The notes beneath the pieces were generated by a model that made no database searches, was not told where the DNA came from, and saw only the letters and a list, made by a program, of their open reading frames with translations. Shown piece by piece: positions 8,246 through 16,830 of a stretch of 64,000 nucleotides of DNA. Origin of the DNA: Bacilli bacterium (GTDB lineage Bacteria; Bacillota_I; Bacilli_A; RFN20; CAG-288); contig JALCRV010000012.1 in assembly GCA_022652945.1 (NCBI GenBank), forward strand, positions 1 through 64,000, in the 5' to 3' direction. Position numbers and translations under genes: made by a program. Numbering within the stretch: position 1 is the stretch's first letter; every line of letters begins with the position of its first letter.

Positions 8246-8271
8246 AAGCAATTGTCCGTTGCTTTTTGAAA
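8246..8271 (-). terminator. Hairpin with T-run upstream of the exporter operon
   Basis: AAAGCAA/TTGCTTT with a 6-nt loop, followed on the minus strand by a T-run. The stem is symmetric, so it could stop transcripts on either strand. It lies 53 nt before the exporter start and may be a back-up terminator for the DUF2188 gene. Confidence 0.45.
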
Positions 8272-8290
8272 GGGAACCTATAATTGACAA

Positions 8291-8351
8291 GAAAACAAAA
8301 AGCCTTACGAAAGAAGAAGCCACGGAAATGGGTTCTCGGATACGTAAGGCT
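8291..8351 (-). terminator. Terminator of the DUF2188 gene
   Basis: AGCCTTACG and CGTAAGGCT form a 9-bp stem around a long loop, followed on the minus strand by TTTTTGTTTTC. It starts 34 nt after the stop codon. Confidence 0.75.
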
Positions 8352-8384
8352 GACTTAGCTTAGTGTTAAGAAGAAAAGAGACGA

Positions 8385-8627
8385 CTACTTCTTCTGGATC
8401 TTGCCTTTATGGGCGCCTTTAGAAGCGTGAGTCAGATAAGAACCGCCTTGGTTGGCAGCCATGGTCTTAGCAGCGGCTTCCGCTTCGGCTTTAGTGTCAT
8501 AAAGCTTAATGGCTTTTTCACCACCGGCGTACTTGATCTGCCACTTGCCATCTTCGCGTTTAGCGACGTGATAGACTCTGGTAGCCTCATCAGCTTTTTT
8601 GGTGGCATCACCTGTTTTGTTAATCAT
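8385..8627 (-). CDS. Small DUF2188-family protein
   Basis: An 80-residue basic protein with the DUF2188 pattern: VYHVAKREDGKWQIKYAGG, then DTKAEAEAAAKTMAANQGG and a short lysine-rich end. The family is widespread, small and of unknown function. The ATG at 8627 is preceded by AAGGAG at a good distance; a longer start at 8660 has none. It stands alone with its own terminator. Confidence 0.8.
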   Translation of the reverse strand: MINKTGDATKKADEATRVYHVAKREDGKWQIKYAGGEKAIKLYDTKAEAEAAAKTMAANQGGSYLTHASKGAHKGKIQKK

Positions 8628-8913
8628 TTTCTCAATCTCCTTTTTTCCATTATAAAACAAAAATGCGAAATAATGGATGAAAATTTTAATATTACATCCT
8701 CTATTACGCTTACTATTCGGGCCTTTTTACTATTCGTCTCCCATTTATCACCAGCAGAAGCCCAGTATTTTTATTTAGAGCTTATTATTCATATCATAAA
8801 AAGATCTTTTCAGATAATGTTAGCTTATCAAGGCATTTCAAAACAAATTAAGCAAAGATTATTACTATACTGTTTTTCAATTTGCTTTTTCTTTATCCTG
8901 GTACATATTAATG

Positions 8914-9231
8914 GTGGAAGGAATGTCTAGGAAGACGCTTCCAAGTACGAGACGAGAAGAGATGCGGAGCCTGCAGCTGACGAAAAGCCTCATCTGATAA
9001 GTGCCGTCGTTCCTTTTTCTAGAAGTGAAGATCTGGGTCGGAGATTGATGATTTCTGAGATGATCGTTTCTAGCCGATACGGAGTGTTGTGTCGAGTGAT
9101 ATATGAGGCACTTAGTCTAGGAAGATGAGATGTGAAGAGTTGGCGAGACATTGATGCCTGTTAATTCGTTTCCGTACCTAAGCATTCCTTCCCATTTCTG
9201 TTTTAACCCCTCGAAATCGAGGGGTTTTGTT
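8914..9231 (+). ncRNA. Candidate structured non-coding RNA, about 300 nt, class unknown
   Basis: No credible ORF fills this stretch. A 10-bp perfect stem closes it: GGAAGGAATG (8916-8925) pairs with CATTCCTTCC (9183-9192). Inside follow TAGG/CCTA (8928-8931 with 9177-9180), GTACG/CGTAC, a hairpin GGAAG-ACG-CTTCC (8930-8942) and a long-range AAGTGCC/GGCACTT (8999-9005 with 9107-9113). A strong terminator comes 12 nt after the closing stem. A TTGCTT element at 8882 and an AT-rich -10 near 8904-8911 put the start close to the stem. It is more GC-rich than its surroundings. Signatures of tmRNA, RNase P and SRP RNA were not found. It could also be a long 5' leader of the MFS gene, but that gene has its own promoter. 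Confidence 0.55.
9205..9231 (+). terminator. Intrinsic terminator of the candidate RNA
   Basis: AACCCCTCGA/TCGAGGGGTT is a 10-bp stem with a tight loop, followed by TTGTT. It directly follows the closing stem of the candidate RNA. Confidence 0.85.
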
Positions 9232-9314
9232 ATAGCTTTTTATACTTTAGTCGTAAAAGATGATAATAATCCTATATATTTAGCAATCCCGGTTTTAGAG
9301 AAGAAGATACATGC

Positions 9315-9347
9315 TATAATTTCAAAGTCCGGACAATATGATCCGGA
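9315..9347 (+). promoter_or_regulatory. Extended -10 promoter and 5'-UTR hairpin of the MFS-psuG operon
   Basis: TGCTATAAT gives an extended -10 at 9315-9320. The short 5'-UTR then holds TCCGGA-N8-TCCGGA (9328-9347), a self-complementary hairpin 10 nt before the ATG. No ribosome site is seen. Confidence 0.55.
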
Positions 9348-9356
9348 TTAAAAATT

Positions 9357-10598
9357 ATGGAAAAACTAGCTCCCAGCAAGAAGAACTTCATTCTCTTAAT
9401 TATCATTTCCGCCTTCCGCTTTATGGGGGATTCTTATTTCTATTCGTTTTTAACTAGATATTTTAAAACTTTCATCACCGATGATTTTCAACTTGGCTTA
9501 TTGACCGCTTTGATTCCTTTTATGGCGGTGATTGGAAATCTCTTGGTCTCTAATGTCGCCACCTCCTTCCGCAAAAGGAAAATCATCTTCCTGATCTGGA
9601 CAGTCTTAGAATCCGCCGGCATTATCGCCTTCGGTTTCTATAAGGCTTTCTGGTATGTCTTAGTACTCGATATTATCTGCAATTTCTGCTCCAATTCCTT
9701 TTATAACTTATGGGATACCTTCTTGGTCGCTATCACCGACCGAGCTGGGAAGTCATATGCTTCCGGGAGATTCTTTGGAACCTTGTTTTACTTAATCGGT
9801 GTTTTCTCCGGTGGTTTGGTTTTAACTGATATCGGCTATCCTTTTACTTTCTTAATCGCTGGCAGCATGATGATCATCGCCGGTATTTTCTTCTTGTTCC
9901 TTACCTTTACAAATGAAGACATTGCCAAGATGGATAGGGAAGAAGATAGCGGAGGTAAAAGCACCTATAAAGAAGTCTTTAAGAACAAAGGTTTCATCCT
10001 TTATATGTTCGTAGCAGCCGTCTTTCTCGGCTGCATCTGGGCTTCAGATAATATCTTCAACCAGTACACCGCCGATTTAAAAGTCAACGATCGTGATTTC
10101 GGCTTTTCTTACGGATCTACGATGATCGGTGAAGGGCTGATGCTTCTTTTATTCTCTAGAGTAAAAAAGCCCTCGACATTTAAAAAGCTTCTGATGGCCT
10201 CTATTGCCATCTTTATCTTCCGGGTTACGATGTTTGCCATTCCCAATCTGAACCCGACTGTCTATTTGGTGGTTGAATCTCTCCGCGGTGTCTCTTACGG
10301 CTTAATCCTGGTTACTAATATTAACCTTATTAAGAACATTCTCGGAGTTAAACTTAGATACCCCGGATTCTTCTTATTAGTTGCTATCGATGAACTGTTC
10401 GCCGCTATCGTTGATCTGGTCGGACCGAGAATCATCACCCTCTCTTCTTATACCGTGATGTTTTCTTCTTTCGCCGCTTTAGGTGCCCTTTGTCTTCTCG
10501 GTCTTTTCTTTGTTAAACTTAATCCTCCCCTTGAAGAAAACCTTAAGGAGAAGACAAGTAAACAAGAGGAAGAACAAAAGCCTATAATAAATGCATAA
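9357..10598 (+). CDS. MFS transporter in an operon with psuG
   Basis: A 413-residue, twelve-helix major facilitator with the cytoplasmic loop (TNEDIAKMDREEDSGG) between the two halves. The motif RKRKII after helix 2 matches the usual basic loop. The C-terminal tail is charged and cytoplasmic. It lies 13 nt before psuG, so pseudouridine or another nucleoside is a reasonable substrate guess, from context only. There is no Shine-Dalgarno before the ATG; instead a hairpin lies in the UTR. Confidence 0.75.
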   Translation: MEKLAPSKKNFILLIIISAFRFMGDSYFYSFLTRYFKTFITDDFQLGLLTALIPFMAVIGNLLVSNVATSFRKRKIIFLIWTVLESAGIIAFGFYKAFWYVLVLDIICNFCSNSFYNLWDTFLVAITDRAGKSYASGRFFGTLFYLIGVFSGGLVLTDIGYPFTFLIAGSMMIIAGIFFLFLTFTNEDIAKMDREEDSGGKSTYKEVFKNKGFILYMFVAAVFLGCIWASDNIFNQYTADLKVNDRDFGFSYGSTMIGEGLMLLLFSRVKKPSTFKKLLMASIAIFIFRVTMFAIPNLNPTVYLVVESLRGVSYGLILVTNINLIKNILGVKLRYPGFFLLVAIDELFAAIVDLVGPRIITLSSYTVMFSSFAALGALCLLGLFFVKLNPPLEENLKEKTSKQEEEQKPIINA

Positions 10599-10611
10599 GG
10601 AGCAAGAAACT

Positions 10612-11523
10612 ATGGAAATCGCTGAGATCGCTAAAATGATAAAAAACCTTCCGGATTTTACCGGGAAACCCGCTGTCGCTCTGGAGACGACTATCATCTC
10701 CCACGGCATGCCTTATCCGCAGAATGTCAAAACAGCACTCGCTGTTGAACAGACCATTCGTGATCAAGGAGCGATCCCTGTTACGATCGGCATACTCGAT
10801 GGTGAAATAAAAATCGGCATGACTCCGGATGAAATTGAAGAGTTCGGACGTCGGCATGCGGAAATTATGAAAGTCTCCCGTCGCGATTTGGCTTACTGCG
10901 TCTCGCAAGGGAGATCTGGCGCGACTACGGTGGCGGCGACGATGATCCTTGCTTCCTTAGCCCATATTCGCGTCTTTGCGACCGGAGGATTAGGCGGGGT
11001 GCATCGGGGAGCTCAGCAGACCTTTGATATATCCGCTGATTTAGAGGAATTTTCCCGCTCGCCGATCGCTGTCGTCTGTTCCGGGCCGAAGGCAATCTTA
11101 GATATCCCCTTGACCTTGGAATATCTGGAAACTAAAGGTGTCCCGGTCATCGGTTACCAGACTCCTAATCTCCCGCTTTTCTACACTAGGGACTCTAAGT
11201 ATCATCTGGAAGCGGAGACCGATACTCCGGAAGCTGCAGCGAAGTTAATCGAAACCACTTCTTTGCTTAATCTGCATCAGGGCATGATTTTTGCTAACCC
11301 GATTCCTGCTGAATACTCCCTCGATGGGGCGAAGATGGAAAAGGTAATCGAAGAGGCGGTTAATGAAGCGGATGACAAAGGCATCAAAGGAAAGGACTTA
11401 ACTCCTTTCTTACTCGCTAAGATTGTCGAACTGACCGGTGGGAAGTCTTTGGAAGCCAATATCGCCTTGATTAAGAACAATGCGAAAGTTGCTGCCCAGA
11501 TTTCCAAGGCCTTAAATAAGTAA
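10612..11523 (+). CDS. psuG: Pseudouridine-5'-phosphate glycosidase
   Basis: A 303-residue enzyme that reversibly splits pseudouridine 5'-phosphate into uracil and ribose 5-phosphate. Diagnostic blocks include ALETTIISHGMPYPQN near the N-terminus, SGATTVAATMILA, FATGGLGGVHRGA and GVPVIGYQTPNLPLFYTR. Length equals the family norm. The ATG at 10612 was chosen for the AAGGAG 9 nt before it; the earlier ATG at 10591 overlaps the MFS stop. No pseudouridine kinase is adjacent, so the substrate must be phosphorylated by an enzyme encoded elsewhere. Confidence 0.95.
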   Translation: MEIAEIAKMIKNLPDFTGKPAVALETTIISHGMPYPQNVKTALAVEQTIRDQGAIPVTIGILDGEIKIGMTPDEIEEFGRRHAEIMKVSRRDLAYCVSQGRSGATTVAATMILASLAHIRVFATGGLGGVHRGAQQTFDISADLEEFSRSPIAVVCSGPKAILDIPLTLEYLETKGVPVIGYQTPNLPLFYTRDSKYHLEAETDTPEAAAKLIETTSLLNLHQGMIFANPIPAEYSLDGAKMEKVIEEAVNEADDKGIKGKDLTPFLLAKIVELTGGKSLEANIALIKNNAKVAAQISKALNK

Positions 11524-11537
11524 AATGCAGATAAAAG

Positions 11538-11568
11538 ACGCAGGGGTGAAATCTTCCTGCGTTTTTTA
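11538..11568 (+). terminator. Terminator after psuG
   Basis: ACGCAGG/CCTGCGT stem followed by a T-run, 15 nt after the psuG stop. Confidence 0.85.
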
Positions 11569-11630
11569 ATGTCTCAAAAGTTGATGAACTAACACGGAAA
11601 ATATGCTTAAATATATGCAAGGTAAAAAAT

Positions 11631-12323
11631 ATGAAACATCTTCAATGTATTCTTTCCGGAGTTTTAGCCGGTTTAGCGATCGGGCTGGGCGGAGGAATCT
11701 TTTTAGTCTGTTTAGCAACGATTACTGCTTCTCCGATGGCCGGGAGAATCCCCGGCTCTTTGTTGTTCTCCATCGGCTTATTCTTAGTCTGTTCTTTAGG
11801 CTTATGCCTCTATACGGGAAAAATCGGGTATGTGTTTGAAAACCGCCCGGCTTATCTTCTTAGCTTATTGGAAATGTTAATCGGGAATGCTTTCGGAGCA
11901 GTGGGATTAGGGTATTTAGTCTCTGTCACCTCTTTAAATAAAGTTATCGGCACGACAGCAACTAGCTGCGCTCAAGGCAAGATCCTTGAAATGGGTCAGG
12001 GAGGAGGACAGACGTGGTATTCATGTCTGATCAATGCCTTCTTCTGCGGAGTCTTGGTCTTCTTAGCGGTCGATATCTTTAAGAAAAGCGAGAATCATCT
12101 GATTAAAGTAATAGGTTTAGTCGGTTGCGTGACTTTATTTGTTGCCTTGGGTTTTGAACACTGCGTGGCGGATATGTTCTACTTCGGAGTTTCGAATATG
12201 TGGGGTTTGCATTTTAAGGAAGCTTTCTTGGCGATGTTGCTTTTTATCCTTGGGAACTCTTTAGGCTCTATCGCAATCTGGGCTGCTTTGAAGTATATTA
12301 AAAAGCCTTTATCCCAGGCCTGA
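11631..12323 (+). CDS. Formate/nitrite transporter (FNT) family channel
   Basis: A 230-residue membrane protein with six helices and FNT-family motifs: the N-terminal glycine-rich AGLAIGLGGGIFLVCLA, LLEMLIGNAFGA in the first half and the family's conserved histidine in GFEHCVADMFYF near residue 180. Family members pass formate, nitrite, hydrosulfide or lactate as homopentamers. Which anion this one carries is not clear. It is monocistronic between two terminators; AAGG lies 8 nt before the ATG. Confidence 0.85.
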   Translation: MKHLQCILSGVLAGLAIGLGGGIFLVCLATITASPMAGRIPGSLLFSIGLFLVCSLGLCLYTGKIGYVFENRPAYLLSLLEMLIGNAFGAVGLGYLVSVTSLNKVIGTTATSCAQGKILEMGQGGGQTWYSCLINAFFCGVLVFLAVDIFKKSENHLIKVIGLVGCVTLFVALGFEHCVADMFYFGVSNMWGLHFKEAFLAMLLFILGNSLGSIAIWAALKYIKKPLSQA

Positions 12324-12350
12324 TTTTATCTGATCTTATTTTGATTTTTA

Positions 12351-12372
12351 GGCGGTCAAGACCGCCTTTTTA
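12351..12372 (+). terminator. Terminator after the FNT gene
   Basis: GGCGGT-CAAG-ACCGCC followed by TTTTTAT, between the FNT stop and the groE promoter. Confidence 0.88.
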
Positions 12373-12388
12373 TATTGTTTGCAACTTT

Positions 12389-12430
12389 TTAGCACTCTAG
12401 CCTTGACATTGCTAAAATGTTGTATAGAAT
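12389..12430 (+). promoter_or_regulatory. Degenerate CIRCE operator over the groESL promoter
   Basis: TTAGCACTC (12389-12397), 9 nt, then CATTGCTAA (12407-12415). The left half is perfect; the right differs from GAGTGCTAA in its first three bases (CAT for GAG). A -35 TTGACA lies inside the element (12403-12408), with TAGAAT (12425-12430) as the likely -10. This implies heat-shock control by HrcA, whose gene is not in the window. Confidence 0.8.
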
Positions 12431-12465
12431 AATAGAGGTAACCTTAAAGGAGGTTGATTGATAAA

Positions 12466-12747
12466 ATGATTAAACCGTTAGCTGATTATGTCGTTTTACA
12501 GGCCAAGCCGGCTGAGAAGAAAGTCGGCAGCATCATCCTTGCTACTGAGGATAAGAATAAGTCTAATGTCGCTACTGTTATCGCTGTCGGTCCTGGTAAG
12601 AAAGACGAGAAGGGCAATCTGATTGCGATGTCGGTTAAGGTCGGAGATCGCGTTCTTTATAAGGAATACTCCACCACCGATTATAAAGAAGGAGATAATA
12701 AATATCTCTTAGTCAGAAACGAAGATATTATCGGAATCGTTGAGTAA
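12466..12747 (+). CDS. groES: Co-chaperonin GroES
   Basis: A 93-residue protein that caps the GroEL chamber. It contains IKPLADYVVLQ at the start, the mobile-loop region KKVGSIILA and VGDRVLYKEYS near the middle. The ATG at 12466 follows AAAGGAGG; a TTG at 12454 overlaps that ribosome site and is unlikely. First gene of the groESL operon under CIRCE. Confidence 0.95.
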   Translation: MIKPLADYVVLQAKPAEKKVGSIILATEDKNKSNVATVIAVGPGKKDEKGNLIAMSVKVGDRVLYKEYSTTDYKEGDNKYLLVRNEDIIGIVE

Positions 12748-12776
12748 CTTTTTTAAAGAAAGGGTAATGAAAATAA

Positions 12777-14399
<1,623 letters not shown>

Positions 14400-14431
14400 A
14401 CCGCTAAACGGCTTAATAATTAAAGATTTAA

Positions 14432-14468
14432 GGCTGCTAAGGAATAAATCCTTAGCGGCCTTTTTTTG
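14432..14468 (+). terminator. Terminator of groESL
   Basis: GGCTGCTAAGGA and TCCTTAGCGGCC form a 12-position stem with a G-T pair, followed by seven T. Confidence 0.9.
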
Positions 14469-14570
14469 TTGAATAAAACGTCATCGTCTATGACTTTCCT
14501 CGAGAGATATTGATTTTGAATATTATCAACAAATTAATAGGTATTTCATTCCATCTTTTAGTTGAAAAGA

Positions 14571-14699
14571 TCAAAGGAACATCGCCATGTAGAGAGGCAA
14601 CTGAAGATAATCTCCATCCTTTTTCACATCTTCTTTTCCAATGATGAAACGTTCTTTGAGACGAGAAGGGTATTTTTTCACAAATTTATCGATGGAAGA
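14571..14699 (-). pseudogene. C-terminal remnant of a COG1373/DUF4143-type ATPase
   Basis: On the minus strand an open frame ends in about 42 residues that read like the C-terminus of the DUF4143 ATPase family: a KFVKKYPSRLKERFIIGKED stretch followed by GDYLQLPLYMAMFL and stop. No ATPase domain is found upstream. The reading frame breaks at a perfect 16-bp tandem duplication (14717-14748) and at the 33-bp repeats. It is best read as the tail of a decayed gene. The match is by eye, from the ending pattern only. Confidence 0.5.
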
Positions 14700-14716
14700 A
14701 TGCAAATTTACAAAAT

Positions 14717-14748
14717 ATTCAGCATTATTAATATTCAGCATTATTAAT
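14717..14748. repeat. Perfect 16-bp tandem duplication
   Basis: Two adjacent copies of ATTCAGCATTATTAAT. A 16-bp duplication shifts the reading frame of the minus-strand remnant next to it and may have helped to inactivate it. Confidence 0.9.
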
Positions 14749-14754
14749 GAGTGG

Positions 14755-14886
14755 ATTTGCAAATTGCTCAAGGTTGGAAGTGCATCAATTTACAAATTGC
14801 TCAAGGCTGAAAGTGCATAAATTTACAAATTGCTCAACACTTTTAACCCCCAGATTTACAAATTGCTCAAGATTTTTTATACCGAT
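14755..14886. repeat. Four 33-bp tandem repeats with TTTACAAATTGCTCAA core
   Basis: Copies start at 14755, 14788, 14821 and 14854. Each begins with ATTT(A/G)CAAATTGCTCAA; the rest of the unit is less conserved. On the minus strand the core reads LEQFVN-like in one frame but is interrupted by a stop. The TTTACAA part resembles the boxes found in the AraC-type promoters of this window, and 33 bp is about three turns of DNA. The copies are adjacent, without spacers, so this is not a CRISPR array. Confidence 0.85.
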
Positions 14887-15289
14887 AATTAAGATAAACT
14901 GCTGGTCCGAGGTTTTGACTTTTAGTCTAAGTCATGCCTAATGGCAAAATTGATTATCTCGTCTGTCTGGATTAAAAGTTCGTTTATGCTTTGGTGACTT
15001 ATCTTGTCACCGATAAGTAAACAGGAGAAAGGGAATTCTTAACCGAGGCTGTCAAATTTGTCTAGCTCTCCGAAAAACGAATTGGCTTTGCGGTCTTTGG
15101 AAACCTTGGGTTAAAGGGTTGAACAGTTCTTTAAATTTCCGATTTTTCCTTCCACCAGTTGATTCTTTTTTGCTTCTTTTTTCTGATTCGTATTGATAAT
15201 ATGCTGTCCATCAAGCAATTTTCTTTTACTTATGGCTTTCTTTTAGACAAATAACTTATTTTGTTTTTCCTTAAATCCTTAATTTGAAG
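14887..15289. other. Intergenic stretch without a recognisable gene
   Basis: About 400 bp upstream of the GPH transporter. It contains GGTGAC/GTCACC (about 14994-15012), a 6-bp inverted repeat without a T-run, and no ORF with coding character. It may be decayed DNA continuing from the pseudogene remnant. Confidence 0.5.
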
Positions 15290-15310
15290 TAAAATCATCA
15301 TTGTTAACTT

Positions 15311-16732
15311 ATGCTCGAAAACCGTATTTTCAATTCCCGGGTCAATCCGGATAAAATAACCTTCAAAGAACAGCTGGTCGGCTTTTTCATTTCGCCTGCT
15401 GGCATGGGTGCCTTAAATGCCTTATTAGCTTCTTATCTTAACCTTTATTACACTGATGTCTTAAAGCTGACCTTAGTCTGGAACGGAGCTTACTTAGTCC
15501 TGCTGCCGATTCTATCTAAGCTTTTATCCATTTTATTCAATATTCTTTTCGGCAAGGTTATCGATAAGACAAAAGGTAAAAACGGCAAAGCCCGTCCCTG
15601 GATTTTAATATCTGCTCCTTTAATCTTGGTTTCCGGGATTCTTTTGGCGGTTCTCCCTTCCTGGGACTTAAACTGGCAGCTAGCCTGGATCTTTATCACT
15701 TATAACTGCTATTTCTCCTTAGCCGCTAATATGTACGGCATGGCTCATTCTTTAATCGTTCCTTTGGCCACCAGGGATGTGAAGAAGAGAAATCGTCTCT
15801 CGATTATTTCTTCGATTGGCTCCACATTTGGAAACGGGGTGTTCGCCGTAGGTATTTTCGCTATGCTGATCCTGCCCTTATTAAGAGTTGACCCGAGCAA
15901 ATGGCTTCTGGCTTTGTCGTGCTATTCAGTAGCTGCCTTTGTCTTGGTGATTACAGAATATTACTTTACTTATGAAAGAAACGGCGGAGAAACTGTTGAA
16001 AGAAAAATAAAAATCAAAGAACAGATGAAAATGCTGTTCTCCGATCATTACTGGGTTTTAATCGCTTCTTTAACTGCGGTTTTCGCTTTCGGGACGGAGG
16101 TCAGAAATATCTCTGTCATGTATTACTGCGAATGGACCTTAGGGACTTATGAACACGCGACAGAATACTACGCCTTAATTCAACTGATCGGAGGTTTTCC
16201 TCTCTGGGCTGGAGCGGTGGTAATCGATCCTTTAGTCAGAAAGTTCGGTAAGAGGATGCTGATTGTCATCGGAATGTTAATCGCCGCTTTCGGAGACTTT
16301 TTAGAGTTCGGCTTAATGAGAAATGTTTACGGAGTAGTCTGTGGAGCCGTTATCAGGAATATCGGGTTAGTCCCGATTCTCTATGCTTTGTCATCGTTGT
16401 TCGCTGATACCTTAGATCACGCGGGAGCGAAAAACGGACGCCGTTCGGATGGGGCCGCCATCGGTGCGGATAATGTTATCAGAACCATTTCTGCTGGATT
16501 AGGGACCGGGTTTGTTAATCTGATGCTTTTTATCTACGGCTACCAGGCTCCGGACGCTTCTTTAACGGTACAGAACCCACAGAATGAAGGAATGCAATTG
16601 GCTTTCGCTATCCTTTTTGCCTTAGTGCCGGGAATCTGCGCTGTTGTTATGAGCGTTATCGCCTTTTTCCTCGATGTGGAAAAGCATATGCCAAACCAAG
16701 CTAAACCGCTTGAAGAGAAGACAGAAAACTAA
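15311..16732 (+). CDS. GPH-family sugar:cation symporter (MelB/XynP type)
   Basis: A 473-residue, twelve-helix symporter of the glycoside-pentoside-hexuronide family. It starts with LVGFFISPAGMGALNALLASYLNLYYTDVL and has the family loop GKVIDKTKGKNGKARPW after helix 2. It would import a glycoside, pentoside or uronide with a proton or sodium ion. A paralogue lies at 37924-39339. TAAAAT at 15290-15295 is 15 nt before the ATG and no ribosome site is present, so the mRNA may be nearly leaderless. It lies just upstream of an AraC-type regulator. Confidence 0.85.
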   Translation: MLENRIFNSRVNPDKITFKEQLVGFFISPAGMGALNALLASYLNLYYTDVLKLTLVWNGAYLVLLPILSKLLSILFNILFGKVIDKTKGKNGKARPWILISAPLILVSGILLAVLPSWDLNWQLAWIFITYNCYFSLAANMYGMAHSLIVPLATRDVKKRNRLSIISSIGSTFGNGVFAVGIFAMLILPLLRVDPSKWLLALSCYSVAAFVLVITEYYFTYERNGGETVERKIKIKEQMKMLFSDHYWVLIASLTAVFAFGTEVRNISVMYYCEWTLGTYEHATEYYALIQLIGGFPLWAGAVVIDPLVRKFGKRMLIVIGMLIAAFGDFLEFGLMRNVYGVVCGAVIRNIGLVPILYALSSLFADTLDHAGAKNGRRSDGAAIGADNVIRTISAGLGTGFVNLMLFIYGYQAPDASLTVQNPQNEGMQLAFAILFALVPGICAVVMSVIAFFLDVEKHMPNQAKPLEEKTEN

Positions 16733-16830
16733 ATTCTAAAAATCTCGGATTGTAAAATAATAAATAGATATTGCAACAAAACTTGCAAGACTCTTTTAGT
16801 AGTGTAAAATAATATATATAAGGATTAACA

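Noticed and set aside
8409-8930. 173-residue plus-strand ORF
   Set aside because: It lies opposite the DUF2188 gene, has low-complexity hydrophobic sequence in its second half and runs into the candidate RNA promoter; no ribosome site.
8914-9231. tmRNA, RNase P RNA, SRP RNA or 6S RNA
   Set aside because: No CCA-type tRNA end, no GAGGAAAGUCC core, no SRP tetraloop segment; length and multi-helix layout do not fit 6S RNA.
14755-14886. CRISPR array
   Set aside because: The 33-bp units are adjacent with no unique spacers, and no cas gene is near.
15131-15211. A minus-strand 26-codon ORF with adjacent Trp codons (INWW), like the Trp leader
   Set aside because: No ribosome site, no terminator with a T-run after it, and no gene downstream on that strand. 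Probably chance in an AT/purine-rich stretch.
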